From Phanerochaete sordida (taxonomy: Eukaryota > Basidiomycota > Agaricomycetes > Polyporales > Phanerochaetaceae): a stretch of 18,400 bases of DNA. Below the pieces are notes generated by a model, which saw only the letters and a list, made by a program, of their open reading frames with translations, had not been told where the DNA came from and did no database searches. The stretch is taken from NCBI GenBank assembly GCA_019973155.2, contig BPQB01000183.1, positions 1 to 18,400 on the forward strand, read 5' to 3'. Shown one piece after another: positions 9,414 to 18,400 of the stretch. The position numbers and the translations under genes were made by a program. Each line of letters starts with the position of its first letter. The stretch's first letter is position 1.

Positions 9414-11890
9414 TCAGACTGCGCGCAGCGAGGGCGGAACTATGCGCGGGAGTGCAGCAGCTCGCCCAAATTGCTGGTACGCGCATTCGCAGTAGAGCTT
9501 GACGACTGCGCGTTCGAGCTTCAGGCCGTCGTCGACAGGCATAGCTGGCTGGAACTTCTGCGTCTTGAGCACATCCGGGCAGCTGGGCCATCGCAGAAGG
9601 AGGAGACGCAGACTTTCCAGGCACTCGACGCGGTCGCTGAATGCTTCCGCCCACAACCCCTTGAGTGGAGGCGGCAAGTCGGGCTTGGACCAGTGACCGC
9701 CTACGAAGACGGCGTCGAGCAGCTCGTGTCGAAGGCGCAAGGCGCGCTGGCCCCTTCGCGGAACCATGCGGGCGTCGAGCTCGCATACCTCCACGCGAAA
9801 GGTGACCTCCGCTAGCTCCCACGCGATCTCCTGGACAACGTCAGCAGGTAGAGGCATGCGGCCCGCCTGAGCGGCGGTGCGGTCCAGTGCATAGGCAGTC
9901 CCTCGCCAGACGAAGCTTGAGATAGGCTCGACTCGCAGCTTGAGGGGCCGCTCCTTGAGGCCAAAGAGCGCAGAGAAGTAGGCGCAAACCGCCTCCTTCT
10001 GCTGGTGGCGCTTTTGTGCGGCCTCCTTCTTGGCAGCCTGAGACGACGAGCTTGAAGTTGCCTTGCCTGAAGCGCTGCCCCTAGCCGTGCTCTTCGAGCT
10101 ACTTGCCGGTGTTCGTTGGCTCTCGCTGGCTTGCTTCTCCTCCTCGGACTGCTCGGGGAACCGCGAAAGAAGTGTTCGCCATGAGTTTTGCGTGACGGGC
10201 GGGTGGAGAGAGAGGCGGCCAAGCAAAGCGAAGAGCTGTGTCCGGGTGGACACCCAATTGGAGATGTACACCAGAAGCCGTAGCTTGTTCTGCGGCATGA
10301 CGAGCAGCTCGGGCTCGGGGAACCAGAGACCGACAAGGGCTTCGCAGGTCTTCGACAGGTCGAGGCTGCTCAGGGCCTCCTGCCAAATGGCGACTCTGGC
10401 TGGGAGAAGCTCGTGTTCTTGGGACTTGAACCGCTCCAGGGCCAGAACACGCTGAGCTACATGAAAATCAATACATGCATGTTATTCTAGAACTGGGTGG
10501 TACTCACCGGCTTTGCCTTTACCCTTGCCCTTGCCTTTGTGCCCCCTATCCTCTGCCTCTATCTCCTCGTCGTCGAGACCAAATGCGGCCGGTAAGGCGG
10601 TGTGCTCGATGTCCAGGAGGGCCTCGGACTCTTCCGCGACGGCAGCGAGATGTGCTTCACCGGCCATAGCTCTGCGTCGGACATCGCCGCCGGCGATTGC
10701 AACGTCTTGTACGACGTTGACAGGCTGCGTGAAGGGAACAGGCTGCCTTCCCTCAGTCTGGATGTTGCCGACCATGTGGCGGACCTGGACGTACCATACA
10801 GGCACGCTCGCAGCGTACAGCTGCTGTGTGACAGACTGGCCGGTGCAGAACGCGCCCATAACGCCACAGCCCTCGATTCCTTGTTCCAGCGGTACCTTTG
10901 CGCGGACGTGGCTTGAGGGCGGGAGGCGCTGAGTTGCATTATACCAGCGCATGAGAGCCCAGCACTCCACCCAGCAGCGGTGCAGGCGTCCACATAGACT
11001 GACAACGTTCCGGAAGCTTGAGGGCACTGCGAAGAGGGCGAGCGCATTACGAGTGGCTGCGTGGAGGCGAAGGAGCTCGTCGATGATATGGGTCTGCGGG
11101 GCAGGGCTGAGGCGTTGGAAGATGACGACCATGCCGTCCAGGTCTTCGACGATCAGACGGAGGTCACGAAGTTTGCGAGAGGAGAGGTAACCATAGGCCT
11201 CGCCGCTTGGATCGTCATTCGCTCGTAGAAAGTCGTGAGGGGTTGGCGTGAGCCACAGCGGCGCGCAGACTGCTTGGCGAGTGGGACATTTGGGTATGAA
11301 CGGGAGGTGGGGACGCAGTGGAGAGTAGAGTTGAGGCCAATTGAGGGGATCCTCGATGCCGAATCTGCTGTCTGAGCGAAGGGAGATGTCCACAGCGCCA
11401 ACGATGAGCTGCAGAACCCAAGGTACATTGAGAGCGGTCACGCAGTGGGTACCGTTCTCGGTGAAGGCGTGTGCGAGCCCTTGAGCCCAGCAGAAGTTGC
11501 GGTGCTCGCCCAGAGGATCGCGGTGGTATCTCGAAGGGTCAACTGGTGCCGCGCGCACAATGCTGGGACCGACGAGCGAGGAATCCGGCAGGTCGGACGC
11601 AGTGGTGAATCGAGGCCTGTCGAATGGGTGGGATATTGGCATACTGAAGGCATGTAAGCAAAAGTCAAGCTGGAGACGACAAAAAGTGAGGCGTACCGTG
11701 AGGTCGAAGCCTGCATCGCGCGCAGGTGGAAGTGCCCGTCGCCTTCTTGTTCAGCGTCGTCAGTGCGGGCCTTTTTCTTGAAGCGCAAGCCAGCGAAACG
11801 GCTGGGCTCGCGCACAGGCCTGTCGGGCGACGGCTCGCGATCCCGCCGCGTAGACGGGCCACCAGCCTCATTGTCGGGGTGTTGGCTCAT
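9414..11890 (-). CDS. Agaricomycete protein of unknown function, 790 aa
   Basis: Three exons (11890-11697, 11643-10508, 10456-9414) join through introns of 53 and 51 bp (GTACGC..TTCAG and GTGAGT..TGTAG), with phases 2 and 1 matching. The start MSQHPDNEAGG opens a disordered basic/acidic head of about 65 residues. The middle (about 80-410) is Trp- and Cys-rich, with RYHRDPLGEHRNFCWAQG and, near residue 325, MGAFCTGQSV leading into PVWYVQV. Similar GAF..AQ-L-x-x-A-x-(V/I)PVW segments are remembered from large unnamed Agaricomycete families. A GKGKGKGK tract ends exon 2. Exon 3 is mostly helical around a Ser-rich linker (SSSKSTARGSASGK). No catalytic motif, signal peptide or membrane segment was seen. 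It diverges from the dioxygenase gene and precedes the DUF6532 gene on the same strand, with no stop or frameshift. The function is unknown. Confidence 0.8.
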
Positions 11891-12115
11891 TGCTGCTTAG
11901 CGGATGTCGAGAGGGTGCGTGCGACGTCGATCGGGAATGAGAGCGGCAGCTGAGAGGGAGGGATTTGCGACGATAGTGGTGGGGAGGCCAGCGGTTGAGG
12001 GACGGTGTTGAGCGAGAGCCAAAGCGCACTCACTCAACGCGAGAGGTTGCCAAAAGCGGCCACCCTCTCTGCGTCGGTCTCGACCTCGAACAAGGCGGTG
12101 GTTGTGACGGACGGC

Positions 12116-12145
12116 GGGCGGGCGGCGGGCGGCGGCGGCGGGGGG
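12116..12145 (+). other. G-quadruplex motif
   Basis: Four G-tracts of at least three G (12116-12118, 12120-12122, 12127-12129, 12140-12145) are separated by loops of 1, 4 and 10 bases. The motif lies in the divergent promoter, on the coding strand of the dioxygenase gene. Folding is inferred from pattern only. Confidence 0.5.
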
Positions 12146-12361
12146 TCGTCGGGCTTGCGAAGTGGCGGAAGGTAGGCAGCGCAAGTGCGGCAGTGCAAAG
12201 GAAGCGCACACTGCCGTGGGAACACTGCACGTGGTCGCCAGGGCGCCAGACCTCGCGTGGCGAACTAGGGCGCCAAATGTGGGGGGCGTTCACATGTGCC
12301 CAACCAAGGGCGCCAAACAACCGCGCCCTTTGTCCTCCCACCACCATCCGCGCCCAGCTGC

Positions 12362-12422
12362 ACCCTTGTCGCTTTCGACGGGGCTGAGGTCTCTTTAGAC
12401 CGACCGCAGCTCGCGCAAACCC
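12362..12422. repeat. Direct repeat copy 1 with inner hairpin
   Basis: Imperfect direct repeat of 12510-12572, 148-150 bp away. It shares CCCTTGTCG(C/T)(T/C)TTCGACGGGG-like sequence and then a hairpin, GGTCT (12388-12392), loop CTTT, AGACC (12397-12401). Confidence 0.7.
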
Positions 12423-12509
12423 TCTATCTCGTCTTTTCTTGCCTTCTTCCGCCTATCGTCGTCTCTCTTGAACGCATCGTTGCCCAACAATCGCCCCGAC
12501 CGCTCTGTC

Positions 12510-12572
12510 GTGCCCTTGTCGCCTTCGACGGGGTTGTAGTCTCTTCAGACTCACTGCGACAGCGCGCTCGTC
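12510..12572. repeat. Direct repeat copy 2 with inner hairpin
   Basis: Second copy of the repeat at 12362-12422. Its hairpin is AGTCT (12538-12542), loop CTTC, AGACT (12547-12551). Relative to copy 1 the outer pair changes from G-C to A-T on both sides, so pairing is kept. Confidence 0.7.
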
Positions 12573-12817
12573 CTTGAAAACACCTATTCCCTGCACCAGC
12601 CGGTGAGTCGCCTTCCTATTTGCTTCTTTCACACCCCTTCGTGTGCGTCCTCGACTTCGGCGCGGCGTGATCGCCCGCCAGTGGTCCACCAAACCGAAGT
12701 CTTTCCTGTCGCACACAACATTTGGCACCACTGCATATTGTAGTACCGACATGTAGTAGCCTCGCATGTATTCAATCCTAACATTCCCACGTCATAGCCG
12801 GCCGTCACGAGTATCGT

Positions 12818-14458
12818 ATGGTCAACGTGAGTTCGGCCTCTCGTCTTTTGCACAGACGACTGACTGTTTTCGCAGACAAGGAGTCAGAGCGTGCATGTGC
12901 GGCGAACACTGGCAGAATTTACGACCTGCCTGTGGAGCTCAATGGAAGCAGAGCTCAGCAGAGTTTTCAGCGGCAACAAAGACGACCTCGACGGCTGGGA
13001 GCTCGAGTCAGCGCCCATGACTCCATCAGACCACTCATCACCTCTCTCCTCCATCTCGTCCTCTCCTGTGCCGTCTCCTGTGCCGTCTCCTGCGCCGTCG
13101 CCTGCACCTTCTCCTGCGCCTTCTCCTGCGCCGTCATCCCGCGTGCCTGTGTCTGAATCGTCTGGCATGCCCACGTTTGAACCATTCCGCGTGCCCTCGC
13201 CTGCGCCACAAGTAGGTGCGAAACGCAAGGACCCACCTGTTCGGCGCGAAAGCACATCGACGCTGCAGCTCGAAGGCGTTCAGGCTTGCCAGAATAGCTT
13301 GAAAGCAAAGCCCAAGCGCGAGAAGACTGAAGCGGACAAGGTGCACCAGCGCAAGCGCAAGAAGGCCTACAAGAAAAAGAAGAAGGCCGAGAATCAAGCG
13401 CACGACCCTCGCGAGTACCAAGTCCCTGCACACGCCCTGAAGAAGAAGAAGCAGGCCGGCGCGATCACCACCAACGCCGACGCCGCCACCGACCTAAACT
13501 TCAGCGAGCCATCGTACGTCGGCAAGGTCCTGACTGTGGGAGACGTTCATCCTGAGCTGGAAGAACAGCTTCGGCTAGGACGAGAGCTAATTGAGTGGGA
13601 CGGCAGGTGCGTATCTTCATGCTGCACACATCGTCACATGTTCTAACCATCTGGTGATTACAGCTCGACCGAGATACTCGCCGACAAGCACGGTCTCTGC
13701 CTCGGCGTGCTGCTGGAGCAGCCGAATGACCCAACCTGGCAAGAGTCGGCGACCGAGGTCCTCAAAGCCATCGACGAGGCCGGTGCGAAGCTGCTGTTCA
13801 ACGGCATGCGGCAAGATCGCCGCGGCGACTTCAAGACGATCGCTTACGGCGTCTCATACGGCGGCGGCCAGACGGTACATTCTTCTCTGCCTCTGCGCTG
13901 TTCGCCACTCATCTTTGTATAGCTGCATTCGCTACATACTTCCCCGACCTCTATGATGAGTACGCCGAGAAGCTCGGCAGCCTCTACGACGACAACCCGC
14001 TCCTGCGCCGACTCTGGGAGAAGTGTCCATGGCCGTCGATCTCCATCAACTTCCCTCCTAACTCTTACACCAAGATCCACACCGACTCAGGCAACAAGGC
14101 CAACGGGATGTGTCCCGTCTTCTCGCTCGGCAACTACGACTACACTAAGGGCGGGCACCTGGTGCTCCCCGACCTCAACCTCGTCATCCAGTTCTCCCCC
14201 AGCTGCATCATCTTTATCCCCTCTGCCACTCTGCGTCATGGCAACATTCCAGTCGGGCCCGATGAGGTGTGCTCATCGTGGACGCTCTACGCCGCTGGCG
14301 GCCTCTTCCGTTGGGTCGATTGGGGCTTCACAAGCATGAAGTCTCTAAGTCAAGACGACCTCGACCTCGAGGTGGCGGGACGCCCGGCGAGATTCAAGGA
14401 GGCTCTGGCAAAGTTTCCTCACGTAGATACATTTCGCTCGCATGTACATTGCTCGTAG
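12818..14458 (+). CDS. TET/JBP-like 2OG-Fe(II) dioxygenase, frame problem
   Basis: The family oxidises 5-methylcytosine or related bases in DNA using iron, oxygen and 2-oxoglutarate. Exons: 12818-12826, 12876-13606 and 13664-13874, with introns of 49 and 57 bp, then a last exon to the TAG at 14458. The N-terminus has a Pro-Ser repeat and a strongly basic, Lys-rich helix (about residues 145-190), likely nuclear targeting. The domain then shows LIEWDG, GVSYGGGQT, NFPPNSYTKIHTDSGN (iron ligands His at 14078, Asp at 14084), GGHLVLPDL, ATLRHGN (distal His at 14237) and YAAGGLFRWV. The obvious third intron (13875-13922) shifts the frame; a 44-bp alternative (13917-13960, GTATAG..GATGAG) keeps it but removes domain-like sequence. 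The expected 2OG-binding Arg is Cys (14270). It may be decaying. TET/JBP assignment is from motifs; an ATG at 12942 is an alternative start. Confidence 0.72.
13062..13135. repeat. 12-base tandem repeat coding for Pro-Ser
   Basis: About six copies of a TCTCCTGTGCCG-like unit lie in exon 2 of the dioxygenase gene and give a run of (Val/Ala)-Pro-Ser-Pro. They form a flexible linker ahead of the basic region. The unit length is a multiple of three, so copy-number change stays in frame. Confidence 0.8.
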
Positions 14459-14749
14459 TATAGGCACTTGGTGACGCACATATAACTACTTCACACATTG
14501 CTATCTTCTCACGCTCCTCCTTTAGTCCATGTTATTGCATCTTATCTTGTCAACTGTTAGTGTATCCCGGTAGATATCCACGTCGCACTCTGTTTGAATA
14601 ATATTGTGATTATGTGCTCGCGAGACATCAGCACTAAGGCTGTGTGAGAATATCAGCGCGAGCGCTACATGCTGGGCTTGCGTAGTCAACGTCTGCCTCG
14701 GCTCTGCTCTCACCGTCAACACACTGCCTATAAGCCTTTCTACCTGACG
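14459..14749. other. Spacer between dioxygenase and transposase genes
   Basis: The spacer is 291 bp between two genes in the same direction. It is moderately AT-rich. It holds no sequence resembling the reverse complement of the window's right edge, so it does not look like the left end of a solitary Plavaka element. It should contain the promoter of the transposase gene. No TATA box is assigned. Confidence 0.5.
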
Positions 14750-17700
14750 ATGTCAGATCTCAAAGTGCAGTGCACCGGCTGTGGCAAACACTTTGCAGAG
14801 TCTGGCCTATTTAACCATCTACAACGAGTGCGCCAAGGTCCTTGCAGAGACGTATACGTTGAGCTGCTGCGGCATGCAGCTGCTTCATCCCCTCCTCCAC
14901 CTTCAAGCCCTATACCCAGCAACAACCCACACGGTATGGATGTAGACGAGGACGAAGAAGATGCGCTGTTTGGAGCCGACGACCTACATCTCGAAGACCT
15001 CAACATTGAGGATAGCGGAGTGGTGATCAATGTAGACCAGGAGCTAGACGATATTGAAGACGAAGAAGACGAGTTTGAAGAAGAGGAGGAGATAGAACCA
15101 GTGGACGAGGACACCAGGTACTTCTAGTGCGTAGCCAGCTGCTCTGCACCGTTTGCATCTGCTTATTGACTTATAATATATAGTCACGATGAGGACGGAT
15201 GGCTGCCAGCAAAGCGTTCTGCTCAGCCGGCGCCATCTTCTACCCAAAGCAGCCAGCAGAAGCAGCCGAACGTAATTCCTGAGGATGTCCCCGTAGCCCC
15301 TGATGCAGGAGAAGCAGGGCGACGGACACTAGAGGCAAATCTCCGTGAGCCTACGTACTCCGTCCGCTACGGTGGCTTTGCTGGTGCACCTATTCCTGCC
15401 CCCGTCGACGCTATGCCTAAGGAGAAGATCAAGCATGGCTTTACAATGTACGGCCCTCCACCAGGGGAGCCTGACGACAACATCTATGCCCCATTTGCAT
15501 CTCGTACGAACTGGCTTTTTGCACGATGGGCAAAAATGCGTGGTCCCGGATCCACCGCAATGACCGAGCTGCTGCGTATTCCTCTTGTAAGTGCAAGTCA
15601 CTAGTAAAAATATTGCTCTAATGCACAATATGGGATAGGTGAAGGAGAAGCTTGGGCTTTCATACAGCAATGCCAATGAGCTTAACCGCATTATTGACAC
15701 TAGGCTGCATGGCCGAGCTCCACGCTTCAAACGGGCAAAGGTTGAAATGGCTGGTGAGTCATTCGACCTTTATTTCCGTGATATTCTGGAGTGTGTTCGT
15801 GCGCTCTACGGAAATCCGGACTTTGCCCGCTACCTTGTCTTTCAGCCTGAGAAGGTCTACTCTGAGGCTAACAACGAACGCCTCTACCATGACATGTACA
15901 CAGGTACATGGTGGTGGGCTACGCAGGTGCGCATTCTCAAGTTTTTAATCATCAAACTGTACTAAATTAATGCAAATGGTAGAGAGAGCTTGAGAAAGAG
16001 AAGCCAGGCGCTACCATCATCCCCTTGATCATCTCCTCTGATAAAGCCCAAGTTACAACCTTTGGGAACAAATCTGCTTATCCAGTCTACCTCACGATTG
16101 GCAATCTCCCGAAGGAGATTCGGCGCAAGCCCTCGCGCCAAGGCCAAATGCTGCTGGCTTACCTGCCCACCACCCATCTTAACCACATTCCTAACAAGGC
16201 AGCACGTCGCCGCATCGTTCTCAACATTTTTCACAAGTGCCTTCGCACAATAACCGAGCCATTGAAAGCTGCAGGCCTTGATGGCATGCCTATTGCTAGC
16301 GGTGATGGTGTTTGGCGCCGAGGCCATCCTATCTATGCTGTTCATGTCGGAGACTACCCAGAGCAAGCCAACGTTGTTGGCTGCAAGCATGGCGAATGTC
16401 CACAATGTGATGCATCAAAACTTGAGCTTGGCGTCTTGGGATCATATTCTCTCCGCGACCTAGAGGCTATTCTTGATGCACACGCCAAATACGAGACAGA
16501 CCCTGCTGGCTTTGCAAAAGCATGCCGTGAGGCTGGTGTCAAGGCTGTCATCCATCCATTCTGGGAGCACCTTCCGTACTGCAACATTTTCCAGTCGATC
16601 ATGCCCGATATCCTTCACCAGATCCTTCAGGGCATGCTCAAGCACCTCGTCGTATGGATCAAGACAGTATATAGCACAGCTGAGCTGGATGCTCGCTGCA
16701 AAGCACTGCCACGCAACAGCCATGTGCGCCACTTTTTCCATGGAATTTCTCCCCTCTCCTGTGTTACAGGAAAAGAGCACAACGACGTAGCCCGCATTCT
16801 GCTGGGCTTGATCATCGACCTACGCCTGCCTAACGGCATGTCTAGCGCTCGCTTACTCAAAGCTACACGAGCAATGCTGGATTTCCTTTTCCTTTCCCAA
16901 TACCCTGTCCAATCCGATGGCACTCTGCAGCGTTTGGAAAATGCCCTGACAGTGTTTCATGACAACAAGCAGATATTCATTGATCTGGGCATTCGAAAAG
17001 ACTTCAACTTCCCCAAACTCCATTCCTTCTCTCACTATGTCCCCAACATCAAGTGGAAAGGCAGTGCTGACAACTTTGACACTGCATACGCTGAGCGCCT
17101 TCACATTGACCTCACTAAGGATGCCTATCAAGCTAGCAACCATCGCGATGAACTGCCTCAGATGACACGCTGGGTAGAGCACAAGGAGAAAATTCTGCAC
17201 TTTGCAGAATATATTGCTTGGCGCGAAGGTGGCAGTCGCCCATTTGCAACATACAAGCCACCTATCTTTCCTACTACCAGAATCAAGCTTCCAAAGACTC
17301 CATCACGCTACAATGTGCAATGGCCAGATATTGAGTCTCTCTACGGCGCCGCGTACATCAAGGATGCAATTGCACGCTACATTGCCAAATGGAACAGCTC
17401 CAATGCTATCCCAGCACAGATTGAAGCAGCTGCACTTGATATACACTTCCCAGTGGATGGTTTACCTGTTTACCACCGAGTTGGATTCTGGCTTGGCCAT
17501 TCACAGCAACATCCCCTTAGCTCCAACGAATATGACTCTATTGTTGTCAAGCCAAAGCGCATAGACACTCTGAAGCGTATAGTGCCAGCTCGGTTTGACA
17601 CTGCACTTATCAATGGCGGTGACTCTACACGCATCAGCATCGAAGGTGAGCCCACTATTTAATTGATAAACAGATAGTATACTAATCATAATTAATATGG

Positions 17701-18072
17701 GCCATAGATCATCAAGTGGCACAGATCCGGCTAGTGTTCAAGATGCCTAAAGACATTATCACAGCTTGCTGTGTTCAAGGCCCTGCAAAGCGATCAATCC
17801 CGACATACTTTGCGTATATTGAATGGTTTACACATTTCCGTCAACGATCTCCTCACCATGGCCTTTATAAAATTCAGCGCAAGCTGGATCGTAATGGTGA
17901 TCCAGTGGCTGCAATTATTCCACTTGGCAATGTTCAGCGCAGTGTTCATCTTTTCCCAGCCTTTGGTCCACAAGTTCCCAGTGACTGGGATACTAGCAAT
18001 GTTTTGGAGCTGTGCAAGGATTTCTTTGTCAATTCCTTCTCTGACCGACATGCTTTTCATGTATTTGGGTAA
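14750..18072 (+). CDS. Plavaka transposase, 5 exons, 1028 aa, intact
   Basis: A DNA transposase that moves a fungal DNA transposon by cutting and joining its ends in the nucleus. Exons 14750-15117, 15184-15586, 15639-15926, 15983-17645 and 17708-18072 join with phases 2, 0, 0 and 1 through introns of 66, 52, 56 and 62 bp. The start MSDLKVQCTGCGKHF opens a Cys2/His-Cys zinc-finger-like motif. An acidic, disordered stretch follows (about 80-125). From about residue 215 the Plavaka core is clear: YHDMYTGTWWWATQ, IISSDKAQVTTFGNKSAYP, GNLPKEIRRKPSR, SGDGVWRRGHPI, VGDYPEQ, a CxxC-type GECPQC, PDILHQILQG, YAERLHIDLTKDAY, and the C-terminal VEWF-like IEWFTHFR and SFSDRH. Asp373, Asp477 and Glu724 are candidate catalytic residues of the RNase H-like fold; the triad assignment is inference. 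Length fits a complete protein. No stop or frameshift was found, so it may be active or recently so. Confidence 0.92.
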
Positions 18073-18400
18073 CAGTAATGCTTAGCTAGTGATTTATACA
18101 AAAAGCTCGCAGAACAAGAAAACATGTATCAATAAGTGAATAATACTGCCAAATAGCTACTCAGATGAAAGCAACACGGCTAAATAGTGTCAGAATAGTA
18201 GACAAGGCTATAAAGCATTGAAACATCTGAAAATTAGAACAGTAAGCTGCTCAATAGCAACATATTAGTATGTAATAATATTCTGTGTAGCACCCAAAGA
18301 GTAAACAAGTTGGGCATAGGAAGTATTCAAATAGCAACAATAAAACTCTCAAGTAACCTCAATTGAGCTAGGAATAAGGTAGGTTTAGGTTGAATAGGTG
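18073..18400. repeat. AT-rich 3' flank, candidate right terminal region
   Basis: AT-rich sequence downstream of the transposase stop, running off the window. Its reverse complement matches parts of 4668-4883 in order. The last 40 bases are rich in GGTAGGTTTAGG-like motifs, which resemble the reverse complement of 4668-4690. The element end is not reached. Confidence 0.45.

Larger units (their letters stand above)
11891..12817. promoter_or_regulatory. Divergent promoter region
   Basis: The spacer is 927 bp between two divergent start codons, for the 790-aa gene (minus) and the dioxygenase gene (plus). It must contain both promoters. It is GC-rich on the left half and holds a G-quadruplex motif (12116-12145) and a duplicated hairpin element (12362-12422 and 12510-12572). 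No credible coding frame crosses it. The boundary of each promoter cannot be read from sequence. Confidence 0.6.
4616..18400. mobile_element. Candidate Plavaka-type transposon with four genes
   Basis: Inferred unit; the right end lies outside the window. The AT-rich left block and the AT-rich right edge share inverted similarity. Bases 4855-4883 match the reverse complement of 18212-18240 at 26 of 29 positions, including the 16-base core gatgtttcaatgcttt. Bases 4668-4688 match the reverse complement of 18372-18391 at about 17 of 21 aligned positions. The two matches are collinear, 187 bp apart on the left and 151 bp on the right. No similar sequence is seen between the dioxygenase and the transposase, where a solitary Plavaka element would need its left end. 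By projection the right end is roughly 40-80 bp past the window. Alternatively, the left block is a fragment of a different element of the same family. Confidence 0.38.

Noticed and set aside
12884..13431. Minus-strand open frames opposite the dioxygenase N-terminus
   Set aside because: They are shadows of the Pro-Ser tandem repeat and the GC-rich coding strand, with no intron logic or recognisable motif.
14459..14749. Left terminal repeat of a solitary Plavaka element
   Set aside because: Compared with the reverse complement of 18212-18400 it shows no matching block.
16025..17662. A 545-aa single-exon gene as the whole transposase
   Set aside because: It is only the fourth exon. The zinc-finger-like start and the conserved C-terminus lie in separate exons that join in frame.
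1..18400. CRISPR array, bacterial operon or tRNA/rRNA genes
   Set aside because: No regularly spaced repeats, no ribosome binding sites and no cloverleaf-like sequences were found; spliceosomal introns show that the DNA is eukaryotic.

Overview
The window reads as nuclear DNA of a filamentous basidiomycete, most likely an Agaricomycete. The genes are cut by many introns of 47-66 bp with GT..AG ends and CTRAY-like branch points, and the recognisable proteins are families expanded in Agaricomycetes: a Plavaka transposase, a TET/JBP-like 2OG-Fe(II) dioxygenase and a DUF6532 protein. No species can be named from the sequence.

Layout. Bases 1-4615 are a gene-poor graveyard. They hold a broken piece of a KDZ-type transposase (485-691, +), a broken piece of an ACOT9-like acyl-CoA thioesterase (about 2073-2578, -) and a small spliced open frame of unknown function (3364-3895, -). 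Bases 4616-5575 are a very AT-rich block that resembles, in inverted orientation, the AT-rich right edge of the window. Four larger genes follow: a 12-exon DUF6532 gene (5576-8890, -, 918 aa), a 3-exon gene of unknown function (9414-11890, -, 790 aa), a TET/JBP-like dioxygenase gene (12818-14458, +) and an intact 5-exon Plavaka transposase (14750-18072, +, 1028 aa). The unknown gene and the dioxygenase diverge from a 0.9 kb spacer that contains a G-quadruplex motif and two copies of a hairpin-bearing direct repeat.

Interpretation. The inverted similarity between 4668-4883 and 18212-18391 suggests that all four genes may lie inside one Plavaka-type DNA transposon of about 13.8 kb. Its right end would fall a few tens of bases past the window. 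The transposase would be the mover, and the dioxygenase, unknown and DUF6532 genes would be cargo. Association of TET/JBP genes with KDZ-class transposons is established for Agaricomycetes; a single four-gene Plavaka unit is inference here. The transposase looks intact. The dioxygenase does not: its frame breaks at the exon 3/4 junction, and the expected 2-oxoglutarate-binding arginine is a cysteine. No tRNA, rRNA or CRISPR array was seen.
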